Assembly: GCA_002364085.1 (NCBI GenBank)
Contig: DEXK01000012.1
Location: 124,001 to 188,000, forward strand
Source of the DNA: Balneolaceae bacterium UBA3186
GTDB taxonomy: Bacteria; Bacteroidota; Rhodothermia; Balneolales; Balneolaceae
DNA: 64,000 bases
Direction of reading: 5' to 3'
Shown here: positions 43,275 to 53,270 of the stretch, in pieces
Position numbering within the stretch: position 1 is the stretch's first letter
Layout of the letters: each line of letters begins with the position of its first letter
Position numbers and translations under genes: made by a program
Notes under the pieces: model-generated
The model's input: only the letters and a program-made list of their open reading frames with translations
The model's database searches: none
Told to the model about the DNA's origin: nothing

Positions 43275-44855
43275 TTAAGGCTTTTTATCTAAAGAAAATT
43301 GTAACCTAAAACTGGTATCTCCATATTTAGATTGTAAATCCAATGTCCCTTTTAACTGATTTGTAAGGGTTTTTATCAATTTCATTCCTAAGCTTTTAGA
43401 AGTTTTACTAGGCTTTTCAAGATTAGAGAACCCCACCCCGTTATCTTTAATAATCAGATAATAATCTTGCTCTGATTTTTTGAGACTTAAACTTACGATG
43501 CCTTTATTTAATTCTTTAAAAGCATGTTTGTACGAGTTTACAATTACCTCATTTATTAAAAGTCCTAGCGGAATGGCTTTTTCAATAGGAAGACTCATTT
43601 TTTCACATTCATATAAAATTGAAATGTCTTTATCTGGTGCTTTTAAGGTAGTTTCAAGTGACTTACAAAGCCTTTTCAAATACTCTGAAAACTCCACATT
43701 TGCGAAATCTTCTGTTTGGTAGAGAGTTTCATGTACAAAGCCCATTGACTTAATTCTGGATTTAGCATCATCAAGCACTCTTCGAATATTGGGATCGGCA
43801 TTTCTCATTCGTTGCAGATCCAGCAACGCTATTACAACCGCTAGGTTATTTTTTACCCTATGATGTATCTCATTTAATAAAGTAATTTTTTCGTCGAGTG
43901 AAATTTTTAATTTTTTTTCAGCTTCATTTAAAGATCTTGTTCGTTCTACCACTTTTTCTTTCAATTCATTATTCCAGGAACTGATAAGAAAAATAGCCCC
44001 GAACCCAACACAAAAGACAATCCAGATAGAAACCCAGGTAATTATTTCGAATGACTCTAGTGCTGTAGTAACAGAATAAGAGGTCAAGTTTTCTAATTGT
44101 AATATCTCCTCAGACACTCTTTTCTTTCCCAAGTAATCACTTGAAAAAATAAATACTGAAATTACTATCGTTATTAGCACAACGGTGCTATATACCCATT
44201 TTGTAGAAACCTCTGATCTACTCGGAATTTCAAAAAACTTTGATTTCCACTTCTCTACAGTTGGTGAAAAAACGAATAAAATAGCTCCAGATAATAACAC
44301 TGCTTGTAAAAAAGAGCCGGACCACCAGCTGTTCCAAATTGATGCCGTTTCAGCAGCAGTTATATTGTGCTCTAAACTCCAGATAAACGTACCTAACGAA
44401 CTAGCTGTAGAAGCTATAAAAGAGGTCACAATATAGATAATTACACTTTTTACAGATCGGAGTGTGTAATCTGTTTTTATACAATGATACACGATTGCAT
44501 ATATAGATAGACCGAATGTAAATGACATTCCAAAAAGGATTGCCCATAATGGGTCCAGGTTACTGAAAACACCGATAATAAACATGCTTAGAAACACAGG
44601 AATAAAAGCCCATTCAAATCCGAACCAGAATAAAGTAATAACTGCAATTAACATTGCCGGGTTCAGTATAAAGAAATCCATTAACCGAACTTTTTGCCCC
44701 GAAGGATTGATCCAATCATCCGGTACAATTTGGATGGAAGCAGCTATAGAAGCACTAATTACGATAATCCATAGTAATAGGCTTAAAAGAACTCTTTTAT
44801 CGAAAGGGTTATATGTGTCTAAAATATAATCTAAATGTACCGGCCTCCAGTTCAT
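43275..44855 (-). CDS. membrane sensor histidine kinase, HisKA_2 type
   Basis: 526 residues. Residues about 20-300 contain some eight membrane segments of MASE1-like type (ILNPAMLIAVITLFWFGFEW, 20 shown). After a short coiled coil comes the HisKA_2 dimer helix LLNEIHHRVKNNLAVVIAL with the phospho-acceptor His, then a HATPase_c domain with INEVIVNSYKHA, DNGVGF and KSLGMKLIKTL. No receiver gene adjoins it, so the partner is elsewhere. An AAAGGAAG ribosome site precedes the start. Confidence 0.85.
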   Translation of the reverse strand: MNWRPVHLDYILDTYNPFDKRVLLSLLLWIIVISASIAASIQIVPDDWINPSGQKVRLMDFFILNPAMLIAVITLFWFGFEWAFIPVFLSMFIIGVFSNLDPLWAILFGMSFTFGLSIYAIVYHCIKTDYTLRSVKSVIIYIVTSFIASTASSLGTFIWSLEHNITAAETASIWNSWWSGSFLQAVLLSGAILFVFSPTVEKWKSKFFEIPSRSEVSTKWVYSTVVLITIVISVFIFSSDYLGKKRVSEEILQLENLTSYSVTTALESFEIITWVSIWIVFCVGFGAIFLISSWNNELKEKVVERTRSLNEAEKKLKISLDEKITLLNEIHHRVKNNLAVVIALLDLQRMRNADPNIRRVLDDAKSRIKSMGFVHETLYQTEDFANVEFSEYLKRLCKSLETTLKAPDKDISILYECEKMSLPIEKAIPLGLLINEVIVNSYKHAFKELNKGIVSLSLKKSEQDYYLIIKDNGVGFSNLEKPSKTSKSLGMKLIKTLTNQLKGTLDLQSKYGDTSFRLQFSLDKKP

Positions 44856-44980
44856 GGCTTCCTTTCTTTATTTTATTCACCAATTATCGAACAATCCTTC
44901 TTTATCTTAATTAATCTGATTACTTCCATTCGAATTTAAAATGCTGATTACCTACTTTCCATCAAAATAAAATTATACAC

Positions 44981-45376
44981 ATGCATATAGACCATATTGG
45001 TATCGCAGTTAAGGATTTAGAATCCGCTGTTAAGACCTACGAAAAAATCTTAAACCGATCTTGCGATAAGAGAGAGGTTGTGGAAAGCGAAAAGGTAGAA
45101 ACTGCTTTTTTTAATACCGGACAATCGAAAGTTGAGCTATTGGGAGGAACAGCACCTGATTCTGTAATCAATAAGTACATAGAAAAAAAGGGAGAAGGGA
45201 TTCATCATGTTGCCTTTGAAGTAGATGATATACACGCAGAACTTGACCGCCTTAGAAAAGAAGGGTTTACTGTTCTAAACGAACAACCAAAAGATGGCGC
45301 CGATAATAAATTAGTAGCTTTTGTTCACCCTAAAGATAATCACGGGGTGTTGGTCGAACTTTGTCAAACTAAGTAA
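44981..45376 (+). CDS. mce: methylmalonyl-CoA epimerase
   Basis: 131 residues, VOC fold with two modules. MHIDHIGIAVKDLESAVKTY opens with a metal His (His5), Gln/Glu in KVELLGG, His in EGIHHVAFEVDD and Glu in GVLVELCQ complete the metal site. It interconverts (R)- and (S)-methylmalonyl-CoA in propionate metabolism. No mutase or carboxylase gene lies nearby. Normal length. Confidence 0.9.
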   Translation: MHIDHIGIAVKDLESAVKTYEKILNRSCDKREVVESEKVETAFFNTGQSKVELLGGTAPDSVINKYIEKKGEGIHHVAFEVDDIHAELDRLRKEGFTVLNEQPKDGADNKLVAFVHPKDNHGVLVELCQTK

Positions 45377-45386
45377 AGATAAATAA

Positions 45387-45418
45387 TTGAGTTTTGCATA
45401 TTCTGATATGTATCTTTG
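45387..45418 (+). promoter_or_regulatory. promoter of tRNA-Pro
   Basis: TTG at 45387-45389 and TATCTTTG at 45411-45418, 21 bases apart, match the Bacteroidota -33/-7 promoter. The -7 box is 16 bases before the first base of the tRNA, suiting a very short leader. Confidence 0.6.
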
Positions 45419-45434
45419 CTATCGACGACTGATT

Positions 45435-45508
45435 CGGGGCGTGGCGTAGTCCGGTAGCGCACTCGGCTGGGGGCCGAGGGGTCGCAGGTTCAAATCCTGT
45501 CGCCCCGA
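45435..45508 (+). tRNA. tRNA-Pro (anticodon GGG)
   Basis: 74 bases forming a full cloverleaf. Acceptor arms CGGGGCG (45435-45441) and CGCCCCG (45501-45507) pair over seven bases with discriminator A at 45508. The anticodon stem CTCGG/CCGAG encloses loop CTGGGGG with anticodon GGG at 45469-45471. The T arm has GGTTCAAATCC. The 3' CCA is not encoded. It reads proline codons CCC and CCU. Confidence 0.95.
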
Positions 45509-45613
45509 CAATAATTAAACTATTATCAAATTTCCCTGTTAATAAAGCAATTATAGGCGTATGTTTAACGCCGTAAATTTAACTACAAAAGAGAAGCTTC
45601 ATCTAGGGTATTA

Positions 45614-47122
45614 ATGTCAGAAATTATTTCATTTCTTCAAGAGCTTGTTAAAAATGAGATTGTTCAATATGTAATAATAGTACTATATACTATTGGGCCC
45701 GTTCTGATTACAATATATAGTATTGGGCAATTTCATCTCCTTTATATCTTTCTAAAAAATAGAAAAAGCTACTCAATCGAAGCTCCTTCATACAAAGATG
45801 GTGAATGGCCTTATGTTACTGTTCAGATTCCGATGTACAATGAAATGTATGTTGCAGAACATGTAATTGATGCCTGTGCTAAATTAGATTACCCCTCTGA
45901 TAAATTAGAAATACAAGTTTTGGATGATTCTACTGATGAGACTTTAGAAATCGCAAAAAAGAGTGCTTCTTATTGGAAAGAGAAAGGAATAGATGTTGTC
46001 GTCATTCATCGGGAAAACAGACAGGGATTTAAGGCTGGGGCATTACATGAAGGCACTCAAATTGCAAAAGGTGAGTTTATTGCAATATTCGATGCCGATT
46101 TCAGACCAAATCCTGATTTCTTGTACAAAACGGTAGGCTATTTCCAGGATGAAAAAGTAGGTGTTGTACAAACCAGATGGGGTCATTTGAATAGAGATCA
46201 TAATTTTTTAACACGTGTTCAATCTCTTCTTCACGATGCTTTTTTTATGGTTGAACAGCAAGCCCGATCCGTTGCAGGATATTTTCTAAGATTCAATGGA
46301 AGTGGGGGACTTTGGAGAAAAAAAACTATTGCAGATGCCGGCGACTGGTCCGGAGAAACCCTTTCCGAAGATTATGACCTCTGCTTAAGAGCCCAATTAA
46401 AAGGGTGGGAAATAAAGTATGATAACGAGATCGAGGCGCCCGCTGAACTCCCTGTTAATATGATTGATTTTAAGATTCAGCAGTACAGATGGACAAAAGG
46501 TCGTGGACAGGTAATAAAAAAGCATTTGGGGAATCTAGTAAAGGCAAAGCTTCCTTTATTAGTAAAAATACATGCTATTTTTGAACTGTTAAATGTTTTT
46601 ATATATGTTGGAATCCTTTTAATCGCCCTTTTTAGCGTTCCATTAATCTTTTTGTTAAGGGTTAATCCTGATTTGGGTACTTTTTTCATGTATCAGTCCC
46701 TTGCCCTTATTAATATTGTAATCGCCCCATGGTTTGCCTGGATTGTTTTTGATAAGTATGCCAGTAATGCTAAAGAGAAGCTAATTGAGATGAGAAAGAC
46801 CTTTCTTCCTTTCTTTGTAATTTTAGTAGCATTCCCCTTATTTATGGTTATTTCTTTGATTGATGGCTTTTTTAGCAAAAAATCCTTTTTTCACAGAACT
46901 TCAAAATACAATGCCAAGGAGGGAGATCTCTCTTGGAGAAATAAAATTTATTCCCCTAGCGAAATACCTTTGTCATCCTGGTTTGAAGGTGTCTTGGCTA
47001 TATATTTTTTATTAGCCCTTTTTGTCGATTTTAGAATCTTAAGCATCGCATTTATTCCATTCCATACTTTATTGACACTAGGATTTAGTTCGTTATTTAT
47101 GCAATCTGTAAGAAAAGCTTAG
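45614..47122 (+). CDS. processive-type GT2 glycosyltransferase (cellulose synthase-like)
   Basis: 502 residues. One N-terminal membrane helix (15-35), GT2 catalytic domain 55-300, and four C-terminal helices. Motifs: substrate Asp in VLDDSTDET, DADFRP (DxD), SEDYDLC (TED) and QQYRWTKGRGQ (QxxRW), the set of synthases such as cellulose and mannan synthases that both build and export glycans. The LRFNGSGGLWRK segment fits ceramide glucosyltransferase- or CsxA-like relatives. Donor and product unknown. Four bases before a second GT2 gene. Confidence 0.85.
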   Translation: MSEIISFLQELVKNEIVQYVIIVLYTIGPVLITIYSIGQFHLLYIFLKNRKSYSIEAPSYKDGEWPYVTVQIPMYNEMYVAEHVIDACAKLDYPSDKLEIQVLDDSTDETLEIAKKSASYWKEKGIDVVVIHRENRQGFKAGALHEGTQIAKGEFIAIFDADFRPNPDFLYKTVGYFQDEKVGVVQTRWGHLNRDHNFLTRVQSLLHDAFFMVEQQARSVAGYFLRFNGSGGLWRKKTIADAGDWSGETLSEDYDLCLRAQLKGWEIKYDNEIEAPAELPVNMIDFKIQQYRWTKGRGQVIKKHLGNLVKAKLPLLVKIHAIFELLNVFIYVGILLIALFSVPLIFLLRVNPDLGTFFMYQSLALINIVIAPWFAWIVFDKYASNAKEKLIEMRKTFLPFFVILVAFPLFMVISLIDGFFSKKSFFHRTSKYNAKEGDLSWRNKIYSPSEIPLSSWFEGVLAIYFLLALFVDFRILSIAFIPFHTLLTLGFSSLFMQSVRKA

Positions 47123-47126
47123 CGTT

Positions 47127-48311
47127 ATGTCATTATCCGACATTTCTTATTTCTGGGAACAAGTATTAATTGATACTTCTGAAGCGGGTTGGGTGGCATG
47201 GATTTTTTGGGGTATTTTTTTGATCTCTCCTTTACTCCTAAGTTTTTTAACCACTGGTTTTCTACTTAACAAAAAAACAAATAAGATCCGCTCTGCTTCA
47301 CTCAAAGTTACCGTTCTGGTTAGTGGTAGAAATGAAGAACAAGATTTCCCATCGTGTATAAAGTCGCTTATCAATCTTGATTACCCAAAAGAATTGTTGC
47401 AAATAATTCTGGTAAATGACCGATCTGAAGATTCTACTAAAGATATTATTAACAGGTTTGCTTCCGAAAATGATCATGTTCTTGCTTTACATACTGAAGA
47501 TATGCCTGATACTCATCTAGAAGCAAAAGCAAGAGGGATAGCATGGGGAATGAAGCATGCTTCTGGCGATTGGGTCTTTATTACTGATGCTGATGGTGAG
47601 GTAAACTCTAATTGGCTATCCCACAGTTTGAGTGTAATCGATGAAAATACGGGAATGATAGGCGGGGCAATTGTTGTAGAGCCTAAAGGATTTCAAGGAA
47701 AACTGGAGCGTATGACCTGGGCATATGTTCAGATGTTTAACCTTGGGATGTCCGGTTGGGGGGTGCCTTTTGCATGCGTTGGTCCAAATATGGCAATACG
47801 AAGAGATATTTATGAAAAGAGCGGCGGGCTTGAAAATGCAGAGTTCTGTATTGCAGAGGATTTAGCGCTTCTTAAAATGGTAGAAAATTCAAAATCTAAA
47901 ATTGTTACTCCGGTAAGCCCGGAAACCACGATTTCTATAAAACAAGTGCCAAGCTTTAAGCATTATTTAAGTCAATTAAGAAGATGGTTCCGTGGAGGAA
48001 TTGACAATGGCTTAGATTACAAATTTATTCTTTACTCCTCTTTTTGGACCGGCTTTTTTGTAGTTACATTTCCATTTTATGGTTGGCTTTTTTCATGGAA
48101 GATATACGTTGTTCTAATGATTTTTCAAATTTTGAGTGACATTCTACTACTTGCTACACAAAAGTATAAACTGGGTTTGAAGTCTCATGTTAAGTACTTT
48201 ATCTTTCTAAAAATGGCTCAGTTTATAGCCTTGACTTACATACCTCTTTCATTTCTTTTTACCCGTAAAATCCATTGGATGGGGGATGGATACAGCGTTG
48301 ATTACGAATAG
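47127..48311 (+). CDS. membrane GT2 glycosyltransferase
   Basis: 394 residues: N-terminal membrane helix (about 20-40), GT2 domain (50-290) with LVNDRSEDST, ITDADGEV, AEDLALL and QLRRWFRGG, then three C-terminal helices. Similar architecture to the gene before it but with clearly different sequence. The pair probably makes or decorates one glycan or glycolipid. Convergent with the Omp85-type gene that follows. Confidence 0.82.
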   Translation: MSLSDISYFWEQVLIDTSEAGWVAWIFWGIFLISPLLLSFLTTGFLLNKKTNKIRSASLKVTVLVSGRNEEQDFPSCIKSLINLDYPKELLQIILVNDRSEDSTKDIINRFASENDHVLALHTEDMPDTHLEAKARGIAWGMKHASGDWVFITDADGEVNSNWLSHSLSVIDENTGMIGGAIVVEPKGFQGKLERMTWAYVQMFNLGMSGWGVPFACVGPNMAIRRDIYEKSGGLENAEFCIAEDLALLKMVENSKSKIVTPVSPETTISIKQVPSFKHYLSQLRRWFRGGIDNGLDYKFILYSSFWTGFFVVTFPFYGWLFSWKIYVVLMIFQILSDILLLATQKYKLGLKSHVKYFIFLKMAQFIALTYIPLSFLFTRKIHWMGDGYSVDYE

Positions 48312-48314
48312 ATA

Positions 48315-49451
48315 TTAAAAAGAAAAACCAGAACCGACATATACTCCTGTGCCTTCTTTCGAAAATCCCATCTCGTATTTCAGAATAAAATCCTTATTAA
48401 ACAAAGAAGTAAACCCCCCAAAACCAATCGTTGATGCTCGTTGGTAATCTCTAAAAGCTCCATCGTAAACTATCCCATTGTCAATAAAGCCACTAACACC
48501 CACCCTGGCTTCAAGCCATGGCAACTTAAACAACCATGTCCGTATTTCTGTGTTACTTTGAACCAATCCTTTGCCCACAAATCGTCTATAAATATAACCC
48601 CTTGCTGATCCGGCTCCACCCAATGATGGGGCAAACCAATACGGAATATCTCCAATAGTTTGATTCACAAGAAATCGTTGAGCAAAAACAATTTCCGGTA
48701 TTTTACCGGGATTAGTAAACTGCTTAAAAGCTCTGAACTCACTAAATATCTGACCTATCCAGGAGCTGCTGATTCCGGGAACTGATGTTTTTAAACCTAA
48801 AGAAAACAATGATCCACTTTTAGAACTGAACTCGTCATCTCTGTTTTCCTTCAGGTATCCAATCTCTAAAAATGAATATGTAGAACCTTCCCATCCCTTA
48901 GGTCGGTTTGTTTCCATGAAAGAACCCGAAATTAAATCGAATGGTCTTTCATGAACAACCCGTAAACCAATTTTAATATCTGTTCTTCTTATATCTATGA
49001 TCGCAGATAGCGGGATTCTTGTTTCAACTCCAATGTTTAACAAAAAACTGTCAAATTGATAAAAGGACGTAGTATCAAATCGCTCCTTTGAAAAGCCTCC
49101 ATCTACGGTATAGCCCGGAAAATAATTACCATAATTTTGTGACGTCAAAAGATCAAATGATGATCTTTTATCCGTACCGAATGTTCTTACTTCATCATGA
49201 TATAAAGAAAGTGTATATGCACCGATTCCGCTGTAATTAAACCAATATTTTCCAAAGCTTTGAAAAGGCTGAATTTCTTTATGATAAACAAAGCGTTGAA
49301 GTTCTAAGTAAATGTTAATACCATTGTCTGAGTTGTATGAAAATCCGGGGATAAAGCCATATCTAACGCTATCAGGACTTTGCGAGACTACAGAATTTGA
49401 ACTAAGAAATACCGTTAGAGAACATAAAATTATTTTGGTTGTATCAGACAA
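48315..49451 (-). CDS. BamA/TamA-type (Omp85) outer-membrane barrel
   Basis: 378 residues with an N-terminal signal (IILCSLTVFLSSNSVVSQ). The barrel with GGAGSARGYIYRRFVGKGL corresponds to the (V)RGY/F loop-6 motif of Omp85, followed by NTEIRTWLFKLPWLEARVGV and a final strand ending YVGSGFSF (terminal Phe). There are no POTRA domains, so it is the short D15-like form. May help insert or move surface proteins or lipids. Confidence 0.75.
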   Translation of the reverse strand: MSDTTKIILCSLTVFLSSNSVVSQSPDSVRYGFIPGFSYNSDNGINIYLELQRFVYHKEIQPFQSFGKYWFNYSGIGAYTLSLYHDEVRTFGTDKRSSFDLLTSQNYGNYFPGYTVDGGFSKERFDTTSFYQFDSFLLNIGVETRIPLSAIIDIRRTDIKIGLRVVHERPFDLISGSFMETNRPKGWEGSTYSFLEIGYLKENRDDEFSSKSGSLFSLGLKTSVPGISSSWIGQIFSEFRAFKQFTNPGKIPEIVFAQRFLVNQTIGDIPYWFAPSLGGAGSARGYIYRRFVGKGLVQSNTEIRTWLFKLPWLEARVGVSGFIDNGIVYDGAFRDYQRASTIGFGGFTSLFNKDFILKYEMGFSKEGTGVYVGSGFSF

Positions 49452-49492
49452 CTTTTTGAACTACTAAGATTAACATTGCGTAGCTTAAGCTA

Positions 49493-50281
49493 ATGATATT
49501 TGTAAACCTTTTTTTAATAATAAATATATTCTTTCTGCAGGAAACAGGCATGCCCCCCCTACAGAAAACAAGCTGTAAAGAATATCTGGATGAAGCTAAA
49601 GAAGCACGATCAAATAATGAGCGCATGCTTGCAATTTCAATTTTAGAAAATGGAATCCAAGGACAATGTGCAGACAGTAGTATTGCTTACAGTGAACTCT
49701 CAATCATTTACTTAGAGTTAGGCGATCAGTCCTATTCCAACAGAAATAATATATCATCCGATGAAAGGGTTGAATATTTTACTTTAGCTTTAGAAAAAGC
49801 CAATCAGGCTATTCAATTAGATCCTGATAATGTTAATGGTTACGAGAGAAAGTCAATGGCTTTTGCCGGACTATTAGACGTTCAGGGAATAAAACAAAAA
49901 GTTCAACTGGCAGATAGTGTCAGAATTAATGCAGAAATTGCACTTGAAATAGACCCAAAAAATGATCGAGCTCTACATATTTTAGGTAGGTGGCATTACG
50001 AAGTTTCTCAATTCGGAGGATTTATGAGATTTCTTGCTCGATTATTTTTCGGAACCGCTCCTGAAGCTTCATATGAACAGGCTTTGGAATATTTCACAAA
50101 ATCAGCTGAGCTTCAAGATTTCCCTGTACATCATTTTTGGATTGGTATTACTCATTTAAAATTAAGCAATGATAGATCCGCTAAGAAGCATTTCGAACAT
50201 TTACTGACTTTAGAAAACCAACATCATAATGATCAATTTTTTAAAGATCAGGCAACAAAAGAGCTTGAAAAGCTTAAGTAA
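49493..50281 (+). CDS. TPR protein of the RMDN (regulator of microtubule dynamics)-like family
   Basis: 262 residues, N-terminal signal-like segment (FVNLFLIINIFFL). TPRs start at about residue 30; HILGRWHYEVSQFGGFMRFL and FFGTAPEASYEQALEYFTKS are the typical RMDN signature shared between bacterial and mitochondrial proteins. Function in bacteria unknown. Divergent from the Omp85-type gene 42 bases away. Confidence 0.75.
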   Translation: MIFVNLFLIINIFFLQETGMPPLQKTSCKEYLDEAKEARSNNERMLAISILENGIQGQCADSSIAYSELSIIYLELGDQSYSNRNNISSDERVEYFTLALEKANQAIQLDPDNVNGYERKSMAFAGLLDVQGIKQKVQLADSVRINAEIALEIDPKNDRALHILGRWHYEVSQFGGFMRFLARLFFGTAPEASYEQALEYFTKSAELQDFPVHHFWIGITHLKLSNDRSAKKHFEHLLTLENQHHNDQFFKDQATKELEKLK

Positions 50282-50442
50282 GCTAGTAAGGGTTAATGTT
50301 GATTTTCCGTTTTTGGAAGTTTTTCTAGTTTGAAAACGAAAAGTAATCAGGATTCTGTCTTTATCCCGGATAGACCAATCCCTGAATTTCATCAATGGAT
50401 TGAAACAAATACTATCGGTATCAATGATTATTTTGGAGAGAA

Positions 50443-52143
50443 TTAAATCCCCACGGTAAAATTTGCCCAAAAAATAGCTTGATCATGAATTTGATTTCCT
50501 TCAACCATTTTTCTTACATCAAAGTGCACCTCTATAATGTATCCTCTTTTAGGCTCGAGGCTTCCTTTTATTAAATAGCGATGCCATTTGTGTAACTCCC
50601 CATCTAAAAATAAATTTGTTCTTGTTATAGGAAGATCTCTCCCATCATTAGGTGATGCTCCTGCTAAAAATATTCTATTCCCATTTGAATCAAACTCATC
50701 TAACCCTTTTCTATTATAGGAATAACTCACAGACAAATATGATCTTCCTGTCCCCCAAACTTTTACTCCAACTTCAGACCTATCGGCATTAGGACCAATT
50801 TGACTTCCAAGGCCTATGCCTTTATCCGTATGTGCGTTTAGGTCTCTTGGATGAGAATATATAAAAGGATCAAGCCTTGTATACTCCCCCCAAAATTGCA
50901 TGTCTGATTTTAGGGCTACACTTAATCCATATCGTCTCGCAAATCGACTGGTTTCTGGAAATACTTTTTTTAGGAAAATATCTTTTTTATTTCCCAAATC
51001 GTCAATAAGTAGTTCAGTGTATATCTCTATAAAATTTAATGGTCTTGCTAAAATGTATGCTCCAACCCATCCATTGTCTTGATCCTGAAGCTCCCATTCA
51101 GCAAACGGATACCTGTTTACCGGATTTATATACGCTATCTCGGCGCCTCTATTAGAATAATTGATCATCTCGTAAACAGCAATACTAAATCGATGTGATG
51201 GTTGAATTGTAACTTTATGATATGCTAACCACCTCCGTGGAGAGTTACGTGTACTTATCGTTGAATCACCTGGTAAAGTCGAGTTAATTGCAGGCCAGCT
51301 TAGCGATCCATGAGTATAAGAATATCTAATTTTTTCTTTACCAATCTTTAATTTCAACCAATCAAATGGTATCGATGACCTTGATAAAACAAGATTCTCA
51401 GTACGACCAACCCCTTCTTTTAAATTGCCCCTTCCGATAGATGCTTCAAAAAAGGAATAATCACCCGTTACATACGCTTCGTAGTGATAATTATTCCTTA
51501 TGTTTTGAGAAGGGGTAAGAGATTTCCAGTTATAACTGTAAAAACCATCGTATTGGAAAATATTTTGATCACCACTATTTGGAACTACCCCAATAAACTC
51601 TATGTGATAACCAATAATATTTTGATAAGCAGCGTATGATCTTAAGTTTTGATTTGAAATATATGGCGCACTTAACTTCTCATCATCATTTACAAACATA
51701 GATTGAACACCATATCCATAATCAAAAACTAAAAACGAGGAACTGTCTTTATATGAATAAATATGCTTTTCATTGTCGCTCCATATCCAGTCTTTAAAAC
51801 GATCAAAACTCAATCTTGAATTATTAGTTATTAAAGAATGAGTTGAATTTTCTTCCAAATGACTCGGATTAAACTCACTCAAGAAACTTTTTAATGTCCG
51901 TGCTTCTTTTCCTGTTTTATAATCAGGATTTTGATTAAGGTCTTCAAGAAACCCTAAAATATCCTTTCTGTTCAGTGGCAGAGATTCATAATCGTAATAT
52001 GGTAAGCTTCCTTTAATTCTTTGCATATAAAGCCACTCATATACCGGATGGTATGACGGAACAAGTGAAGCTTGTCCAAAAGACTCAAAGCTGATTAAAC
52101 TTAAAAATAATGCTATAAGACAAAACTTAACTGATTTAGACAT
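50443..52143 (-). CDS. Wzi-like capsule-assembly outer-membrane barrel
   Basis: 566 residues with signal peptide (LIALFLSLISFESFGQ). N-terminal helical part (30-100) then a large barrel. IGRGNLKEGVGRTENLVLSR, FDWLKLKIGKEKIRYSY and PRRWLAYHKVTIQPSHRFSI resemble the order of strands in the capsule-assembly Wzi family, which anchors capsular glycan on the surface. Assignment rests on outline only. Neighbouring GT2 genes make a surface-glycan context plausible. Confidence 0.65.
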   Translation of the reverse strand: MSKSVKFCLIALFLSLISFESFGQASLVPSYHPVYEWLYMQRIKGSLPYYDYESLPLNRKDILGFLEDLNQNPDYKTGKEARTLKSFLSEFNPSHLEENSTHSLITNNSRLSFDRFKDWIWSDNEKHIYSYKDSSSFLVFDYGYGVQSMFVNDDEKLSAPYISNQNLRSYAAYQNIIGYHIEFIGVVPNSGDQNIFQYDGFYSYNWKSLTPSQNIRNNYHYEAYVTGDYSFFEASIGRGNLKEGVGRTENLVLSRSSIPFDWLKLKIGKEKIRYSYTHGSLSWPAINSTLPGDSTISTRNSPRRWLAYHKVTIQPSHRFSIAVYEMINYSNRGAEIAYINPVNRYPFAEWELQDQDNGWVGAYILARPLNFIEIYTELLIDDLGNKKDIFLKKVFPETSRFARRYGLSVALKSDMQFWGEYTRLDPFIYSHPRDLNAHTDKGIGLGSQIGPNADRSEVGVKVWGTGRSYLSVSYSYNRKGLDEFDSNGNRIFLAGASPNDGRDLPITRTNLFLDGELHKWHRYLIKGSLEPKRGYIIEVHFDVRKMVEGNQIHDQAIFWANFTVGI

Positions 52144-52257
52144 AGAATATTTGTGTTTTCAAGTTAGACTAAACTACGAATCTTATTCTAAATTATTCTA
52201 AGTCAAAATCAGGAACATTCTAGTCTACTTTATATATAAATCAGAAAAGACAATTCC

Positions 52258-52755
52258 ATGTATGTTCTAGATTACCATCAACAAGTCAAGAGAATTAATC
52301 AGATGATTCCGCTTCGCAAGAATGACCGAACCTTCGAAGTCTATTATCACGACCCACAGTCAGGTGAACTATGGAAAAGTTTTTTCCCATATGGAAAAAA
52401 GAAACCAAACGGACCTAAGTTATTACGCCCCGAGCCACTCCCTTCCAATCTGGAGCATCAACTGGAGCTTTGTTTAAACAGTGGTAACTTGGCCGATGCA
52501 AAAGGCCTTGGGATTGAGTATTCCTTAAGTCCTGAAAAATGGGATCACTTAATAAACCTTCTTGATGAAAATAGAAAAAATTATACAAGAGCAGGGTTCT
52601 TTACTTTCTTAAACAAGTTGGGTGTAAAAAATCCCACTAAGACATTTGAAGCTCTTCAAATCGATTTCAATAAAACCCCAATTACTTCCGAGGAGCTTTT
52701 ATCTATAAAAAAGAAAGCCCGCAAAGTCTGGATTAAGAAGCTGTTTGGTATTTAA
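52258..52755 (+). CDS. hypothetical cytoplasmic protein
   Basis: 165 residues, basic, no signal peptide, no cysteines except one. N-terminal half has strands (MYVLDYHQQVKRINQMIPLR, RTFEVYYHDPQSGELWKSFF); the second half is helical and ends in a basic patch (KKKARKVWIKKLFGI). Family not recognised. It stands alone between a divergent barrel gene and the secreted small protein. Confidence 0.6.
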   Translation: MYVLDYHQQVKRINQMIPLRKNDRTFEVYYHDPQSGELWKSFFPYGKKKPNGPKLLRPEPLPSNLEHQLELCLNSGNLADAKGLGIEYSLSPEKWDHLINLLDENRKNYTRAGFFTFLNKLGVKNPTKTFEALQIDFNKTPITSEELLSIKKKARKVWIKKLFGI

Positions 52756-52850
52756 GATCAATAAATAAGCGGCAAACCTTATTTATTAAGAAAAATTAAT
52801 ATTAAGATTTTTTAATATTTGCCGATAAGTGACTTAACAATCACTTTCGA

Positions 52851-53249
52851 ATGAAAAAATCCCGCTTAATTTTACTAGTACTGATGCTTTCCACTCTAGA
52901 TGCACACGCTCAGGTTACAGCAATTATGCAGGCTTCTGTAAAGATAGTAAGCGGTGTGCAAGCAGAACAAGTATCAAGTCTTCAGCTTTCAGAAAACCTT
53001 TCTTCCAATCATGATGGAGAAGTTATTATTACTTCCACTCCTCTTTCTGAAGTATTTATTTTTGTAGATGAACATTCTAGTGTTTCAAATACTTTTGGAG
53101 AAACTGTTGAGATCAAAACAGACAGCTTGGTTAATGCTGATATTGAGTCCGGAATAAGCTCGATTTCCATCAGCGGCACACTTCCTCAGAAAAATAAAAT
53201 TAATGGGCAATACAGTGGCACCGTAGTTGCCACCATAGTTTATCTGTAA
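52851..53249 (+). CDS. secreted DUF4402-like small beta protein
   Basis: 132 residues, signal peptide ending DAHAQ. The mature part VTAIMQASVKIVSGVQ... with a final strand pattern NGQYSGTVVATIVYL matches the DUF4402/pilin-like family in which the end strand reads GxYSGTxxVTVxY. Probably a surface or fimbria-like subunit. Ends before a strong terminator. Confidence 0.6.
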   Translation: MKKSRLILLVLMLSTLDAHAQVTAIMQASVKIVSGVQAEQVSSLQLSENLSSNHDGEVIITSTPLSEVFIFVDEHSSVSNTFGETVEIKTDSLVNADIESGISSISISGTLPQKNKINGQYSGTVVATIVYL

Positions 53250-53270
53250 AAAATCTAGTTTTTGTACCCC

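Noticed and set aside
45556..45572. Small GGCGT/ACGCC hairpin after tRNA-Pro as a terminator
   Set aside because: Stem of only five pairs and no T-run behind it.
50303..50446. 48-codon plus-strand open frame ending DYFGEN between the TPR and Wzi-like genes
   Set aside because: Protein-like, but the only start would be TTG without ribosome site, it overlaps the end of the convergent Wzi-like gene and a competing frame exists on the other strand.
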